Below, piece after piece: positions 47,483 through 55,675 of a stretch of 64,000 bases of DNA. The position numbers and the translations under genes are program-made. This DNA is from Hyalangium ruber (GTDB taxonomy: Bacteria > Myxococcota > Myxococcia > Myxococcales > Myxococcaceae). The stretch lies in the NCBI RefSeq assembly GCF_034259325.1, contig NZ_JAXIVS010000009.1:62001-126000 (forward strand). The letters run 5' to 3'. The notes under the pieces are model-generated. The model was not told the origin of the DNA. It worked only from the letters and a program-made list of their open reading frames with translations, and ran no database searches. Position 1 is the first letter of the stretch, and each line of letters begins with the position of its first letter.

Positions 47483-48358
47483 TCACACGCCGCGCGCGGT
47501 GAAGTGCGCCAGCACGTTGCGCACCTTGGCCACTTCGTCCGCGCGGCCCTGCTCCTCGTAGAGCGGCAGCAGCGCTTCGAACTGGGAGCGCGCCGCCGGC
47601 CAGTCCTGCTGGTAGTAGCAGGCCAGGCCCAGGTCCCACCGGGCGCGGGCCTCGAAGACGTGCTCGTGCAGTTGCGTGTACAGCTCCACCGCCTGCAGCA
47701 GGTGGGGCCGCGCCGCCTCGTGGTTGCCCATGAGCCCCTCCGCCTCGCCCAACAGCAACTGGCAGAGCGCCAGCGGCTCCGGCTCCGGGTGCTCGGCCTT
47801 CTCCAGCAGCGTCAGCGCCTCCAGGAAGCGCTCGCGGGCGCGCTTGTAGTCAGCGGCCTCCATGCGGATGTCGCCGATGTCCATCAGCAGCGCGGCCACC
47901 CGCTCCGTGTTGCGCGTCTGCCGGAAGAGGATCAGCGCCTCCTGGTACTTCTCCTCGGCGCCGTCCGTGTGGCCCAACGCGCGCAGGGACTCGCCGATGC
48001 AGGCGCGGCAGAGCGCCTCGCCCTCGCGGTCCTTCACCTCGTTGTAGAGGGCGGCCGCCTGCGCCATGCGCTCGATGGAGCCCTTGTGGTCCTCGAACTG
48101 GGCGCGCGCCACGCCCAGCCCGTAGAGCGCCTGCGCCTGGCCGGCCTTGTTGTTCGCCGACTGGAAGTGGCCCAGCGCCTCTTCGTAGCTCTGCCGGCTG
48201 GCGGCGTGGTCCTCGAGCAGCCCGTGCAGCTCGGCGAGCTGGATCAGCCCCTGGCCGATCTCCACCGGGCTGGCGGTGAAACGCATGGCGGCCAGCGCGT
48301 CGCGCTGCTTCTGGAGGGCGGATTGGAGGTGGGCGCGTTCAGTGTCCGTCAGGCTCAT
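47483..48358 (-). CDS. TPR-repeat protein
   Basis: 291 residues of consecutive tetratricopeptide repeats (for example RQSYEEALGHFQSANNKAGQ, GEALCRACIGESLRALGHTD, RWDLGLACYYQQDWPAARSQ), about six units. There is no signal peptide. TPRs mediate protein contacts; no client is evident. It lies 35 bases downstream of the RamB-like regulator on the same strand and may be co-transcribed. Confidence 0.85.
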   Translation of the reverse strand: MSLTDTERAHLQSALQKQRDALAAMRFTASPVEIGQGLIQLAELHGLLEDHAASRQSYEEALGHFQSANNKAGQAQALYGLGVARAQFEDHKGSIERMAQAAALYNEVKDREGEALCRACIGESLRALGHTDGAEEKYQEALILFRQTRNTERVAALLMDIGDIRMEAADYKRARERFLEALTLLEKAEHPEPEPLALCQLLLGEAEGLMGNHEAARPHLLQAVELYTQLHEHVFEARARWDLGLACYYQQDWPAARSQFEALLPLYEEQGRADEVAKVRNVLAHFTARGV

Positions 48359-48393
48359 CGGGGGTATTTCTCACGAAAGAGGGCGACGAGGCG

Positions 48394-49980
48394 TCAGCTC
48401 TCGCCCCCCTTGTTGCGGCGCCGGGCCTGCTTGTCCAGCAGTTCCTGTCGGGCGTCCCGGTCGGCGGCGGACCGCTCGCCCTTGCCGGCCTCGTGGACCA
48501 GCAGCGGCGAGAAGAAGCAGTCCTTCTTGGTGTACTCATCGAAGGCGAAGGCGAAGCGGTAGCTGGCCGCCGCGCGCTGGTTGCAGTCGGTGCGCTCGCA
48601 GAAGCGGCACGTGATTCCGGTGGACACCGCGTCCTTGCGCAAGTCGTTGGTGGGCAGCCCATAGGCCAGGTACTTCGCGTTCTCCGCGTGCGTGCCCAGG
48701 CCGATGGAGTAGGCGGTGCCCTTGACGATGGAGCCCTCGATGGGTTGCAGCTGCACCTTGGCGAAGCAGAAGTAGGTGGTGCCGTCCGGCATCATCGAAT
48801 ACTGCCGGGTGAGCTGGCCCGGGTTGAGGAAGGCCAGGTGTACGGCCCACTTGCCGCACGAGCCGCCGCCCGAGGCGAACTTCAGGCCCGTGCCGCTGTA
48901 GCGCTTGGAGATGTTGCCGGCGATGTCCGCGCGCAGGAAGTGGAAGGGCAGCCCCTGGCGCTTGGGATCCGAGAGGTTGCACAGCCGGTGGGCCACCGTC
49001 TCGTACGTGCTGCCGAAGATGCTGGAGAGCAGCTCCACGTCGTAGCGCGTGCGCTCCACCTCCTTGAAGAAGTCCCCGTAGGGCAGCATCAGCGCGCCAG
49101 CGAAGTAGTTGGACAGGTTCACCTTGATGAGGCGCAGCGTCTCCGCGTGGCGCGTGCGGCCGCCGCCGACGATGCGCTCCACCAGCCGCTCCCGGTCCAT
49201 CAGCAGCAGCCCCAGCGAGGTGGCCACCTGGAACTTCAGCGGCTGCTCGGTCAGGTCCGGAGACAGCGTGAGGATCTGCTCCTCCCGGTCCAGCCGCCGC
49301 ACCACCGACGAGCCGCTGGCGGCCCGTTCGAACTGCACCCGGTAGCCGAAGCGCTCTTCCATGAGCCGGATGAGCTGCGAGCTGGTGAGCAGGCGCTCGA
49401 GCTTGAAGTCCCGGCGCAGCGCCTCCGCGTGCTCCTCCAGCTCCGGGAAGTAGTTGCGGTGCGACTCCAGGAAGTCGCTCACCTCGTCGAAGGGCGAGTA
49501 GTCCAGGCGCACGCCCTGGTCGTTGCCGTGGCCATTGCCGCCGCTGCTGCCCTGGGCGCGCGCGCGCTCCTCGGCGGACAGCTGCGCCAGCACGTTCTCC
49601 AGCTGCGTGCGCGTGTTCTTGTAGAGGTTGAAGAGCGCGGCCACCGTGCCGGCCAGCTTCGGCTCCGCCGACAGGCTCTGGATGGACTCCGAGTCGATGT
49701 CCAGGCTCTTGAGCAGCGGCTCGTCCAGCAGCTTCGCCAGCGCCTCGTCCACCCGGCCCTCGCCCAGGGTGGACATGAACTGCTCCGGGTCCTGATCGAA
49801 GTAGCGCAGCGCCTTCCACAGCAGCGGGAAGGGCATCACCCGCTTGCCCTTCTCGATGAGGTTCAGGTACGCCGGGGACACCCCCAGGTCCTTCGCCGCA
49901 TCCGTCTGCTTGATGTTGCGCGCGAGCCGCAGGCCCCGAAGCTTCAGGCCCACGTTCGCGTTGAGTGCGTTTTCGTTCAT
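48394..49980 (-). CDS. RamB/PrpR/ScfR-family regulator (HTH, IrrE-like, DUF2083)
   Basis: 528 residues. An XRE HTH (about 10-65; LRGLRLARNIKQTDAAKDLG) is followed by a degenerate IrrE/M78-like domain without a HEXXH motif (NYFAGALMLPYGDF) and the C-terminal DUF2083 with Cys in GGGSCGKW and TCRFCERTDC. Family members control propionate, acetate and acyl-CoA metabolism; Mycobacterium PrpR binds acyl-CoA and an Fe-S cluster through such Cys. A perfect TTGCAAATCG dyad lies upstream of its start at 50038-50063, the motif expected for RamB/PrpR binding. The ATG at 49980 is used; an in-frame ATG at 50043 would overlap that dyad. Confidence 0.9.
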   Translation of the reverse strand: MNENALNANVGLKLRGLRLARNIKQTDAAKDLGVSPAYLNLIEKGKRVMPFPLLWKALRYFDQDPEQFMSTLGEGRVDEALAKLLDEPLLKSLDIDSESIQSLSAEPKLAGTVAALFNLYKNTRTQLENVLAQLSAEERARAQGSSGGNGHGNDQGVRLDYSPFDEVSDFLESHRNYFPELEEHAEALRRDFKLERLLTSSQLIRLMEERFGYRVQFERAASGSSVVRRLDREEQILTLSPDLTEQPLKFQVATSLGLLLMDRERLVERIVGGGRTRHAETLRLIKVNLSNYFAGALMLPYGDFFKEVERTRYDVELLSSIFGSTYETVAHRLCNLSDPKRQGLPFHFLRADIAGNISKRYSGTGLKFASGGGSCGKWAVHLAFLNPGQLTRQYSMMPDGTTYFCFAKVQLQPIEGSIVKGTAYSIGLGTHAENAKYLAYGLPTNDLRKDAVSTGITCRFCERTDCNQRAAASYRFAFAFDEYTKKDCFFSPLLVHEAGKGERSAADRDARQELLDKQARRRNKGGES

Positions 49981-50337
49981 TACTTTGTCCCACACGGTGG
50001 TGCGCGCAGGCCCGCGCCCGACCTTGTCGGGTTCACTTTGCAAATCGATTTACCGATTTGCAATCAACGTTTTGGGAGCGCTGTCACCCTGTTGGAGTGG
50101 CAACGAAGAGGCCCCCCCGGCCTACTCCCCGAACGTTGAGTGGCCCGGGAAGCGCTAATATTTACAGTCGGTTACAGCGGGTGAACGGATGTGTGTCCCG
50201 CCGATCTCCCCCACCGCTGTCAACGTTTTACTGACACGGTGCGCCATGAAAAAGGGAGCGGGCTCGGATGGCGCTCGCATCGCCGGGGGCTTTGGGCCAG
50301 CCTCCGGGCCTCGAACTCTCTGCCCTGGAGTGAAGCC
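49981..50337. other. Gene-free divergent region between the RamB-like regulator and the DUF1015 gene
   Basis: Contains the TTGCAAATCG dyad and an AT-rich TAATAT (50156-50161) that could be a -10 element. No short gene with good codon use was found. It probably carries divergent promoters for both neighbours. Confidence 0.5.
50038..50063. promoter_or_regulatory. Operator: TTGCAAATCG-N6-CGATTTGCAA, RamB/PrpR-like site
   Basis: A perfect ten-bp inverted repeat with six-base spacer. The half-site context CACTTTGCAAA fits the TTTGCAAA core bound by corynebacterial RamB and mycobacterial PrpR. It sits 58 bases upstream of the regulator's start, suggesting autoregulation, and may also affect the divergent DUF1015 gene. 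Confidence 0.8.
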
Positions 50338-51555
50338 TTGGCTGAACTTCGCCCGTTTCGTGGCGTACGCCCTCCGAAGGACTCGGTGCTGCAGATCGCG
50401 GCGCCTCCCTATGACGTGGTGAACGCCGAGGAGGCGCGCGCCTACGCGAAGGGCAACACGCGCAGCTTCTTCCGCGTGTCTCGGCCCGAGATCGACCTGC
50501 CCGCCGGCACGGACGAGCATGCGGACGAGGTGTACGACAAGGGCCGGGAGAACCTGGCGCTCTTCCAGCGCGAGGGTTGGTTGCGGCAGGACGGGGAGCC
50601 GAGCTTCTACCTCTACCGGCAGCGGATGGGCGCGCACGTGCAGACGGGCGTGGTGGCCGCCGCGAGCGTGGAGGAGTACGACGCGGGGCGCATCAAGAAG
50701 CACGAGCTGACGCGCGCCGACAAGGAGGACGACCGGACGCGGCACGTGGACGTGCTCGGCGGCAATGACGAGCCGGTGTTCCTGACCTACCGCGCCTCGC
50801 CAGCCATCAGCGCGCTGGTGGAGGAGGGGACGCGCGGCGCGCCCGAGTACGACTTCACCACCGAGGACGGCATCGGCCACACCTTCTGGGTGGTGCGTGG
50901 CGAGCTCAACGCCCGGCTGGAGGAGGCGTTTCGCGCGGTGCCGGCGCTGTACATCGCCGACGGGCACCACCGCTCGGCGGCGGCCTCTCGCGTCCACGCG
51001 CTGCGCCGCCAGCGAGGGGAGAGCGGCGGTCACGCGCGCTTCCTCGCGGTGGTCTTCCCGCACGATCAGATGCAGATCCTCGACTACAACCGGGTGGTGA
51101 AGGATCTGAACGGGCTGAGCTCGGAGGAGCTGCTGCGCCGGCTGGGTGAGCGCTTCGAGGTGAAGAAGGGCGCGCAGAAGAAGCCCTCGCAGGCGCACCA
51201 CTTCGGCATGTACCTGGGCGGAGCGTGGTACCAGCTCACGGCGAAGCCCGGCACGTTCGAGCCGACGCCCACGGGTGTGCTGGACGTGACGATCCTCCAA
51301 CGCAACGTGCTCGAGCCGCTGCTCGGCATCGGCGATCCGCGTAAGGACGCGCGCATCCACTTCGTGGGCGGCATCCGCGGCATGGAGGAGCTGGAACGAC
51401 TGGTGGACGGCGGGGCCTACAAGGTGGCCTTCTCCATGTTCCCGACGAGCCTGGATCAGCTCATGGCCATCTCGGACGCGGGGGAGATCATGCCGCCCAA
51501 GTCCACCTGGTTCGAGCCGAAGCTGCGCAGCGGCCTGGTGCTGCACCTGTTCTAG
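50338..51555 (+). CDS. DUF1015 family protein
   Basis: 405 residues from a TTG start with GGAG seven bases upstream. Family landmarks are LRPFRGVRPPKDSVLQ, AAPPYDVVNAEEA, the ALYIADGHHRSAAA motif and PKSTWFEPKLRSGLVLHLF at the C terminus. DUF1015 proteins are widespread and often near serine biosynthesis genes; serC lies 8 kb away here. The enzyme activity is not established to my knowledge. Longer in-frame starts give Arg/Trp-rich non-family sequence. Confidence 0.9.
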   Translation: MAELRPFRGVRPPKDSVLQIAAPPYDVVNAEEARAYAKGNTRSFFRVSRPEIDLPAGTDEHADEVYDKGRENLALFQREGWLRQDGEPSFYLYRQRMGAHVQTGVVAAASVEEYDAGRIKKHELTRADKEDDRTRHVDVLGGNDEPVFLTYRASPAISALVEEGTRGAPEYDFTTEDGIGHTFWVVRGELNARLEEAFRAVPALYIADGHHRSAAASRVHALRRQRGESGGHARFLAVVFPHDQMQILDYNRVVKDLNGLSSEELLRRLGERFEVKKGAQKKPSQAHHFGMYLGGAWYQLTAKPGTFEPTPTGVLDVTILQRNVLEPLLGIGDPRKDARIHFVGGIRGMEELERLVDGGAYKVAFSMFPTSLDQLMAISDAGEIMPPKSTWFEPKLRSGLVLHLF

Positions 51556-51565
51556 AGCGCCGCGC

Positions 51566-52984
51566 ATGTCCGGAGTCCTGCGTCTGTGCCTCGTGGCCCT
51601 GGCGGTGGGGATGTGTTCCTGCCGCCCGGAGGTGCTGCGCGCGCCCCGGCCCTCGGTGGATCCGGCGGCGCTGCGCTACAACGTCACCTACGTCCGCGAG
51701 CCCGAGCACGCCCTCGACGTGGAGGTGGTGCTCGTCAGGGGCACGCCCCGCGACTTCTTCTTCACCCGCTCCGGCGGAGTGGAGACCGTCTGGGCCTACA
51801 GCGAGACGGGCGAGGAGCATGAGCTGACGGTGGACCGGGACGGGGTGCGGTTGCCGAAGGACACGCGCTTCCTGCGCTACCGCTTCCCGATGGACGCGCT
51901 CATCCGTCGGCGCGGGCCGGACTTCTTCGCGGGAATGCCCCAGGAGGACGCGCGCCTCATCGCGGGGCGCTCCTGGCTGATCCGCCCTCGGGTGGCTCCT
52001 CCGGACCTGCTCGTGGAGCTCACCGTGACAGGAGTGAACGCGCTGCTGCCCTGGCAGCGCGGCCCCGGAGGGGTGTACCGCCTGAGCGCCGAGGACCTTG
52101 TGGACTCGGGCTTCCACGGCTTTGGCGGCCGCCGCTGTGAGGTGCGGCTGCGGGACGCGGTGCTGCAGGTGGCCATCCTCGGGCACATGACGCACCTCAA
52201 GGACAAGGAGCTCTGCGAGTGGCTGCGGCGCACCGCCGAAGAGGTGCGCACGGTGCGGCGCGCCTTTCCGCACCCGCGCATCACCGTGCTCGTCTACCCG
52301 GTGCCGAACCGAAAGACGGCGGACGTGTTCGGCATGGTGATGTGGAGCTCGCCTCCCAGCATCGCGCTGCTGGTGGGCCAGGACGCCGAGCCCTCGGACC
52401 TCGTCCAGGACTGGGTCGCCCTCCATGAGATGCTGCACCTGACCCACCCGGCCATCCTCCCGCGCGCGCCGTGGATCTCCGAGGGGCTGGCCACCTACTT
52501 CACCGAGGTGGCGAAGTCGCGCTCGGGGCGCCAGTCGCCGGAGCAGAGCTGGCAGGAGCTGATCACCGGCTTCGAGCGCGGCAGGAGGCAGGCCGGCGGG
52601 CGGACGATGGAGGAGATGCTCGAGGAGAACGCCCCGCCGGGCATCTACTGGGTGGGGGCCTACTTCGCCTTGCTTCTCGATGTGGAGCTGCGCCGGCACA
52701 CGGGCAACCAGCGCCAGTTGGATGATGTGCTGGAGTTGTTGGCCACACAGGGACCCACGTCCACGGTGAGTGCGTATGGCGCGGCCGTGGACGCGGTGGC
52801 CGGGCGCCCACTCTTCAATTCTCTGCTGTCAGAGAAACTACGTCTTCCTGCTTTTTCCGGCCTCGAACGTCTGCTAGAAGAGTTGGGCGTGACGACCACT
52901 CCGGGCGGCGTCAAGCTTCAACTTGCCCGGGACAGCTTGCTGCGTGAAGCTTTGGACGGACAGCGCGCCAGCAGCGCCCAATAG
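51566..52984 (+). CDS. HEXXH metallopeptidase lipoprotein
   Basis: 472 residues. Signal peptide MSGVLRLCLVALAVGMCSC with Cys at the expected place for lipid attachment. The N-terminal half is beta-rich, resembling M61-type N domains; the C-terminal half has HEMLHLTHP and, downstream, WISEGLATYFTE, the gluzincin pair of zinc ligands (two His, then Glu). It should be a zinc peptidase at the envelope. The gene starts ten bases after the DUF1015 gene and may be in the same transcript. Confidence 0.83.
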   Translation: MSGVLRLCLVALAVGMCSCRPEVLRAPRPSVDPAALRYNVTYVREPEHALDVEVVLVRGTPRDFFFTRSGGVETVWAYSETGEEHELTVDRDGVRLPKDTRFLRYRFPMDALIRRRGPDFFAGMPQEDARLIAGRSWLIRPRVAPPDLLVELTVTGVNALLPWQRGPGGVYRLSAEDLVDSGFHGFGGRRCEVRLRDAVLQVAILGHMTHLKDKELCEWLRRTAEEVRTVRRAFPHPRITVLVYPVPNRKTADVFGMVMWSSPPSIALLVGQDAEPSDLVQDWVALHEMLHLTHPAILPRAPWISEGLATYFTEVAKSRSGRQSPEQSWQELITGFERGRRQAGGRTMEEMLEENAPPGIYWVGAYFALLLDVELRRHTGNQRQLDDVLELLATQGPTSTVSAYGAAVDAVAGRPLFNSLLSEKLRLPAFSGLERLLEELGVTTTPGGVKLQLARDSLLREALDGQRASSAQ

Positions 52985-52987
52985 CGG

Positions 52988-53009
52988 ACGCCGGGGGAAT
53001 CGCCGGCGT
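52988..53009. terminator. Hairpin after the metallopeptidase gene
   Basis: ACGCCGG (52988-52994) and CCGGCGT (53003-53009) make a perfect seven-bp stem with an eight-base loop, five bases after the stop codon. No T-run follows, so termination is possible but unproven. Confidence 0.45.
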
Positions 53010-53078
53010 GTAACCGGAAGGGCTGCCTCCGCGTAGAACATGCATCCATCTCTCCATTGGCTTCGTAAAGAGGTTCAC

Positions 53079-53714
53079 ATGTTCGCCCGTCGCGCTGTCT
53101 TGATGGCTGCCTTGCTCCTGGCCCTGTCCGTGAGCGCCCAGCAGCCGCCGCCCGCAGCAGCCGCCCAGACGTTCACCTTCAATGATCCGGGCAGCCGCGA
53201 CACCGTCGCGCTGATGCTGGACGCGCCGCTGGAGGTCATCAACGGGCTGTCCAACGCGCTCAAGGGCACGGTGGTGGTGCAGGGCACCAAGGCGACCGGG
53301 CGGCTCACCGTGCCGGTGAACACCCTCAAGACGGGCAACGAGACGCGGGATGGCCACCTGCAGAACGACCGGTGGCTGGACGCGGCGAAGCACCCGGACA
53401 TCATCTTCGAGTTCAAGGACATCGCGCTGCCCGCCGCGCTCGAGCCGGGCAAGCCGTTGAAGCTGCAGACCAAGGGCAAGTTCACCATCCGCGGCGTGAC
53501 GCGGGAGGAGCCCGTGGAGGTCACCGCCATGCTCTTCAAGGAGAGCGCCGAGACCAAGAATCGCGCGACGGGTGATCTGCTGCGGCTGCGTGCCAAGTTC
53601 CGCATCCCGCTGGAGGCCTACGGCATCAAGCGGACGGAGGCGTTGCTGCTCAAGGTAGGTGAAGTCGCCGAGGTCACGGTCGACGCCTGGGGCTCGACGC
53701 AGTTCAAGCTGTAG
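53079..53714 (+). CDS. Exported YceI-family protein
   Basis: 211 residues. Signal peptide MFARRAVLMAALLLALSVSAQ, then a YceI lipocalin-like barrel (GTVVVQGTKATGRLTVPVNT, NETRDGHLQNDRWLDAAKHP, TIRGVTREEPVEVTAMLF). YceI proteins bind isoprenoid or similar lipids in the periplasm. AAGAGG precedes the ATG at 53079. The MNIO RiPP locus starts 47 bases downstream on the same strand; the two could be co-transcribed, since no hairpin separates them. Confidence 0.9.
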   Translation: MFARRAVLMAALLLALSVSAQQPPPAAAAQTFTFNDPGSRDTVALMLDAPLEVINGLSNALKGTVVVQGTKATGRLTVPVNTLKTGNETRDGHLQNDRWLDAAKHPDIIFEFKDIALPAALEPGKPLKLQTKGKFTIRGVTREEPVEVTAMLFKESAETKNRATGDLLRLRAKFRIPLEAYGIKRTEALLLKVGEVAEVTVDAWGSTQFKL

Positions 53715-53761
53715 TAACACATGCAGTACTCCCCCCAATGCAGTCCTGAAAGGAAGCATCC

Positions 53762-54010
53762 ATGAACGTCAAGGCTCTGGCCGCTATCGTTGGTACCCTG
53801 TCCCTCGGCGCGCTGGCCACCGGCTGCGCGTCCAACAAGGCCGCCACCACGGACGCCGAGAAGGGCGCCCAGGCTTCTTGTGGCGCCAAGGAGGGCGCTG
53901 CCACCGACGCCAAGGGCGCCGAGGGCTCCTGTGGCGCGAAGCCCGCCGCCACCCCCGAGAAGGGTGAGCAGGGCTCGTGCGGTGAGGGTTCCTGTGGCGG
54001 CAAGAAGTAG
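53762..54010 (+). CDS. MNIO-type RiPP precursor with four Ser-Cys-Gly motifs (HvfA/BufA-like)
   Basis: 82 residues. A Sec-type signal peptide with lipobox-like LATGCAS (Cys22) leads into a Lys/Ala/Asp linker and a Cys-bearing region: SCG at 39-41, 56-58, 72-74 and 77-79. Two are in EGSCG, close to the EGKCG motifs of Haemophilus HvfA. With DUF692 and DUF2063 genes downstream, it fits a bufferin or HvfA precursor whose Cys are changed to thiooxazole, oxazolone or thioamide groups and that binds copper. The signal and core organisation matches such families. Modification and metal are inferred, not seen. Confidence 0.85.
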   Translation: MNVKALAAIVGTLSLGALATGCASNKAATTDAEKGAQASCGAKEGAATDAKGAEGSCGAKPAATPEKGEQGSCGEGSCGGKK

Positions 54011-54030
54011 TCTTCTGCCGTAGCGAATTC

Positions 54031-54070
54031 GGGCGGTGGGAAGGGAACTTCCCGCCGCCCGTGTTGTTTT
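54031..54070 (+). terminator. Intrinsic terminator between RiPP precursor and maturase genes
   Basis: A 13-bp stem, GGGCGGTGGGAAG (54031-54043) with CTTCCCGCCGCCC (54048-54060), one G-U pair, loop GGAA, followed by GTGTTGTTTT. It would give abundant precursor mRNA with only limited read-through to the maturation genes. It also argues against a start codon at 54061 for the next gene. Confidence 0.85.
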
Positions 54071-54087
54071 CACCCAAGGAGTTCCCG

Positions 54088-54933
54088 GTGTCCGAGAGCT
54101 ACGCGCAGAGACATGGGTTGAAGCCGCTCGGAGCCGGCATCGGACTGCGGCGCGAGTTCTATGATTCGCTGCCGCTCACCGAGCGGACGCTCGACTGGTT
54201 GGAGATCGTCCCGGAGAACTTCCTGAGCATGGGCGGTCGCGCCCAGCGCACCCTGGACGTCTGCGCCGAGCGCTGGACGCTGTTGCCGCACGGCGTGGGG
54301 CTCAACATCGGCGGACCGGATCCGGTGGATGAGGACTACCTCACCCGGCTTGCGGCGCTGGTGAAGCGGCTGAAGGCGCCCTTCTTCTCGGATCACCTGT
54401 GCTACTCGCGGCTCGGCGGGGTGTACCTGCACGACCTGCTGCCGCTGCCCTTCAACGACGAGGCGGTGGAGCACGTGGTGCCCCGCGTGCGCGAGGTGAT
54501 GGCGCGGGTAGGTCGGCCCTTCCTGCTGGAGAACCCCAGCTATTACGCGCGCATGCCAGGGGGCACGCTGGCCGAGGCGGACTTCCTGCGCCACGTGGCC
54601 GAGCAGGCCGACTGTGGCCTGCTGCTGGACGTGAACAACGTCTACGTCAACGCGCAGAACCACGCGTATGACCCGCGGGCCTTCATCGACGCGCTGCCGC
54701 TGGAGCGGGTGGTGCAGATCCACCTGGCCGGGCACCACCGCCGGCCGGACGTCATCATCGACACGCACGGCGCCGCCGTCTGCGACGAGGTGTGGGAGCT
54801 CTACCGCTACGTGCTGAAGCGCACCGGGCCGGTGTCCACGCTGATCGAATGGGACCAGGACATTCCCTCCCTGGAGGCCGTGCTGGAGCAGGCGGACACA
54901 GCGCGCGGGGCCCTGGGCGAGGTGGCGCCATGA
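54088..54933 (+). CDS. DUF692 multinuclear non-heme iron oxidase (HvfB/BufB/MbnB-like)
   Basis: 281 residues. TIM-barrel family related to MbnB that uses a multi-iron site to modify Cys in RiPP precursors. Metal-site segments are all visible: LKAPFFSDHLCYSR, FLLENPSYYA, LLLDVNNVYVNA, IHLAGHH, IIDTHGA and LIEWDQDIPS. The GTG at 54088 has AAGGAG six bases upstream; the earlier GTG at 54061 is inside the terminator tail. The stop overlaps the DUF2063 start (ATGA), so the two maturation proteins are coupled. Confidence 0.93.
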   Translation: MSESYAQRHGLKPLGAGIGLRREFYDSLPLTERTLDWLEIVPENFLSMGGRAQRTLDVCAERWTLLPHGVGLNIGGPDPVDEDYLTRLAALVKRLKAPFFSDHLCYSRLGGVYLHDLLPLPFNDEAVEHVVPRVREVMARVGRPFLLENPSYYARMPGGTLAEADFLRHVAEQADCGLLLDVNNVYVNAQNHAYDPRAFIDALPLERVVQIHLAGHHRRPDVIIDTHGAAVCDEVWELYRYVLKRTGPVSTLIEWDQDIPSLEAVLEQADTARGALGEVAP

Positions 54934-55643
54934 AGCCCGGACTGCGGCACTTCTTCGACACGATGGACGGCTACCTCGCGGCGCCCGGAGGGCTGGAGCG
55001 GCTGCGCGCGGCGCACCCGGGCTGGGACGCGAAGGACTCGCGGGTGGCGCTCTATGAGGAGTTCGTTCGCCACCATGTCAGCGCGACGGTGGAGAAGCTC
55101 TACCCGCTGACGCTCGCGTGCCTGGGGCCGGAGCGCTGGGCGGAGCTCGTGCGGGCGTATGACGCCACGCGGCCAGCGCGGCACTTCGAGGTGAACCGGC
55201 TGGGCGAGGGCTTCCCCGCCTTCGTCGCGGACGTGGCGGCGGCCCGGGGGCTGCCGGAGTTCGTCCCCGCGCTGGTGCGCTTCGAGTGGGCCGACTGGGC
55301 GGTGTACGCCTCGGAGGAGCAGGTGCCGGAGCGGGTGGAGCGGCTCACGGTGAACCCGACGCTCACGGTGTTGCAGCACCCGTTCCGCCTCGCGCCCTAC
55401 ATCCACGCGAAGGCGACAGGCCCGGCCCCGGCGCCGGGGGATGAGATGTTGCTGCTGTGGCGCCACCCCCAGCATCACCGCACGTGGTTCCTGGCGGCGC
55501 ACGAGCAGGCCCTGCTGGTGCTCAAGATGGCGCTGGAGGGGCTGTCCGCGCAGGACGTGGCGGCGGCGACGGGTGTGGCGGAGGACCACGTGCGGCGGGC
55601 CGTGGAGGAGTGTACCCGCGACGGTCTGGTCCTCGCGCCCTGA
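54930..55643 (+). CDS. DUF2063 RiPP-partner protein (HvfC/BufC/MbnC-like)
   Basis: 237 residues. N-terminal DUF2063 domain (RVALYEEFVRHHVSATVEKL YP region, then ARHFEVNRLGEGFPAFV) and a C-terminal region with a winged-helix-like end (GLSAQDVAAATGVAEDHVRR). Family members form a complex with the DUF692 enzyme and bind the precursor leader. The start overlaps the DUF692 gene by four bases and the stop is in a hairpin with the next convergent gene. Assignment relies on family sequence and context. Confidence 0.9.
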   Translation: MKPGLRHFFDTMDGYLAAPGGLERLRAAHPGWDAKDSRVALYEEFVRHHVSATVEKLYPLTLACLGPERWAELVRAYDATRPARHFEVNRLGEGFPAFVADVAAARGLPEFVPALVRFEWADWAVYASEEQVPERVERLTVNPTLTVLQHPFRLAPYIHAKATGPAPAPGDEMLLLWRHPQHHRTWFLAAHEQALLVLKMALEGLSAQDVAAATGVAEDHVRRAVEECTRDGLVLAP

Positions 55644-55675
55644 GTCAGCGGACGGCTTCGGCCGTTACGCCTCAG
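55640..55675. terminator. Bidirectional hairpin between DUF2063 and the Cys-rich lipoprotein genes
   Basis: Outer arms CTGAG (55640-55644) and CTCAG (55671-55675) enclose ACGGC-TTCG-GCCGT (55652-55665), a stem with a UUCG tetraloop. Both convergent TGA stops lie in the outer arms. Confidence 0.6.

Noticed and set aside
54061-54087. GTG at 54061 as start of the DUF692 gene
   Set aside because: It is in the T-rich tail of the terminator; the GTG at 54088 has AAGGAG at proper spacing.
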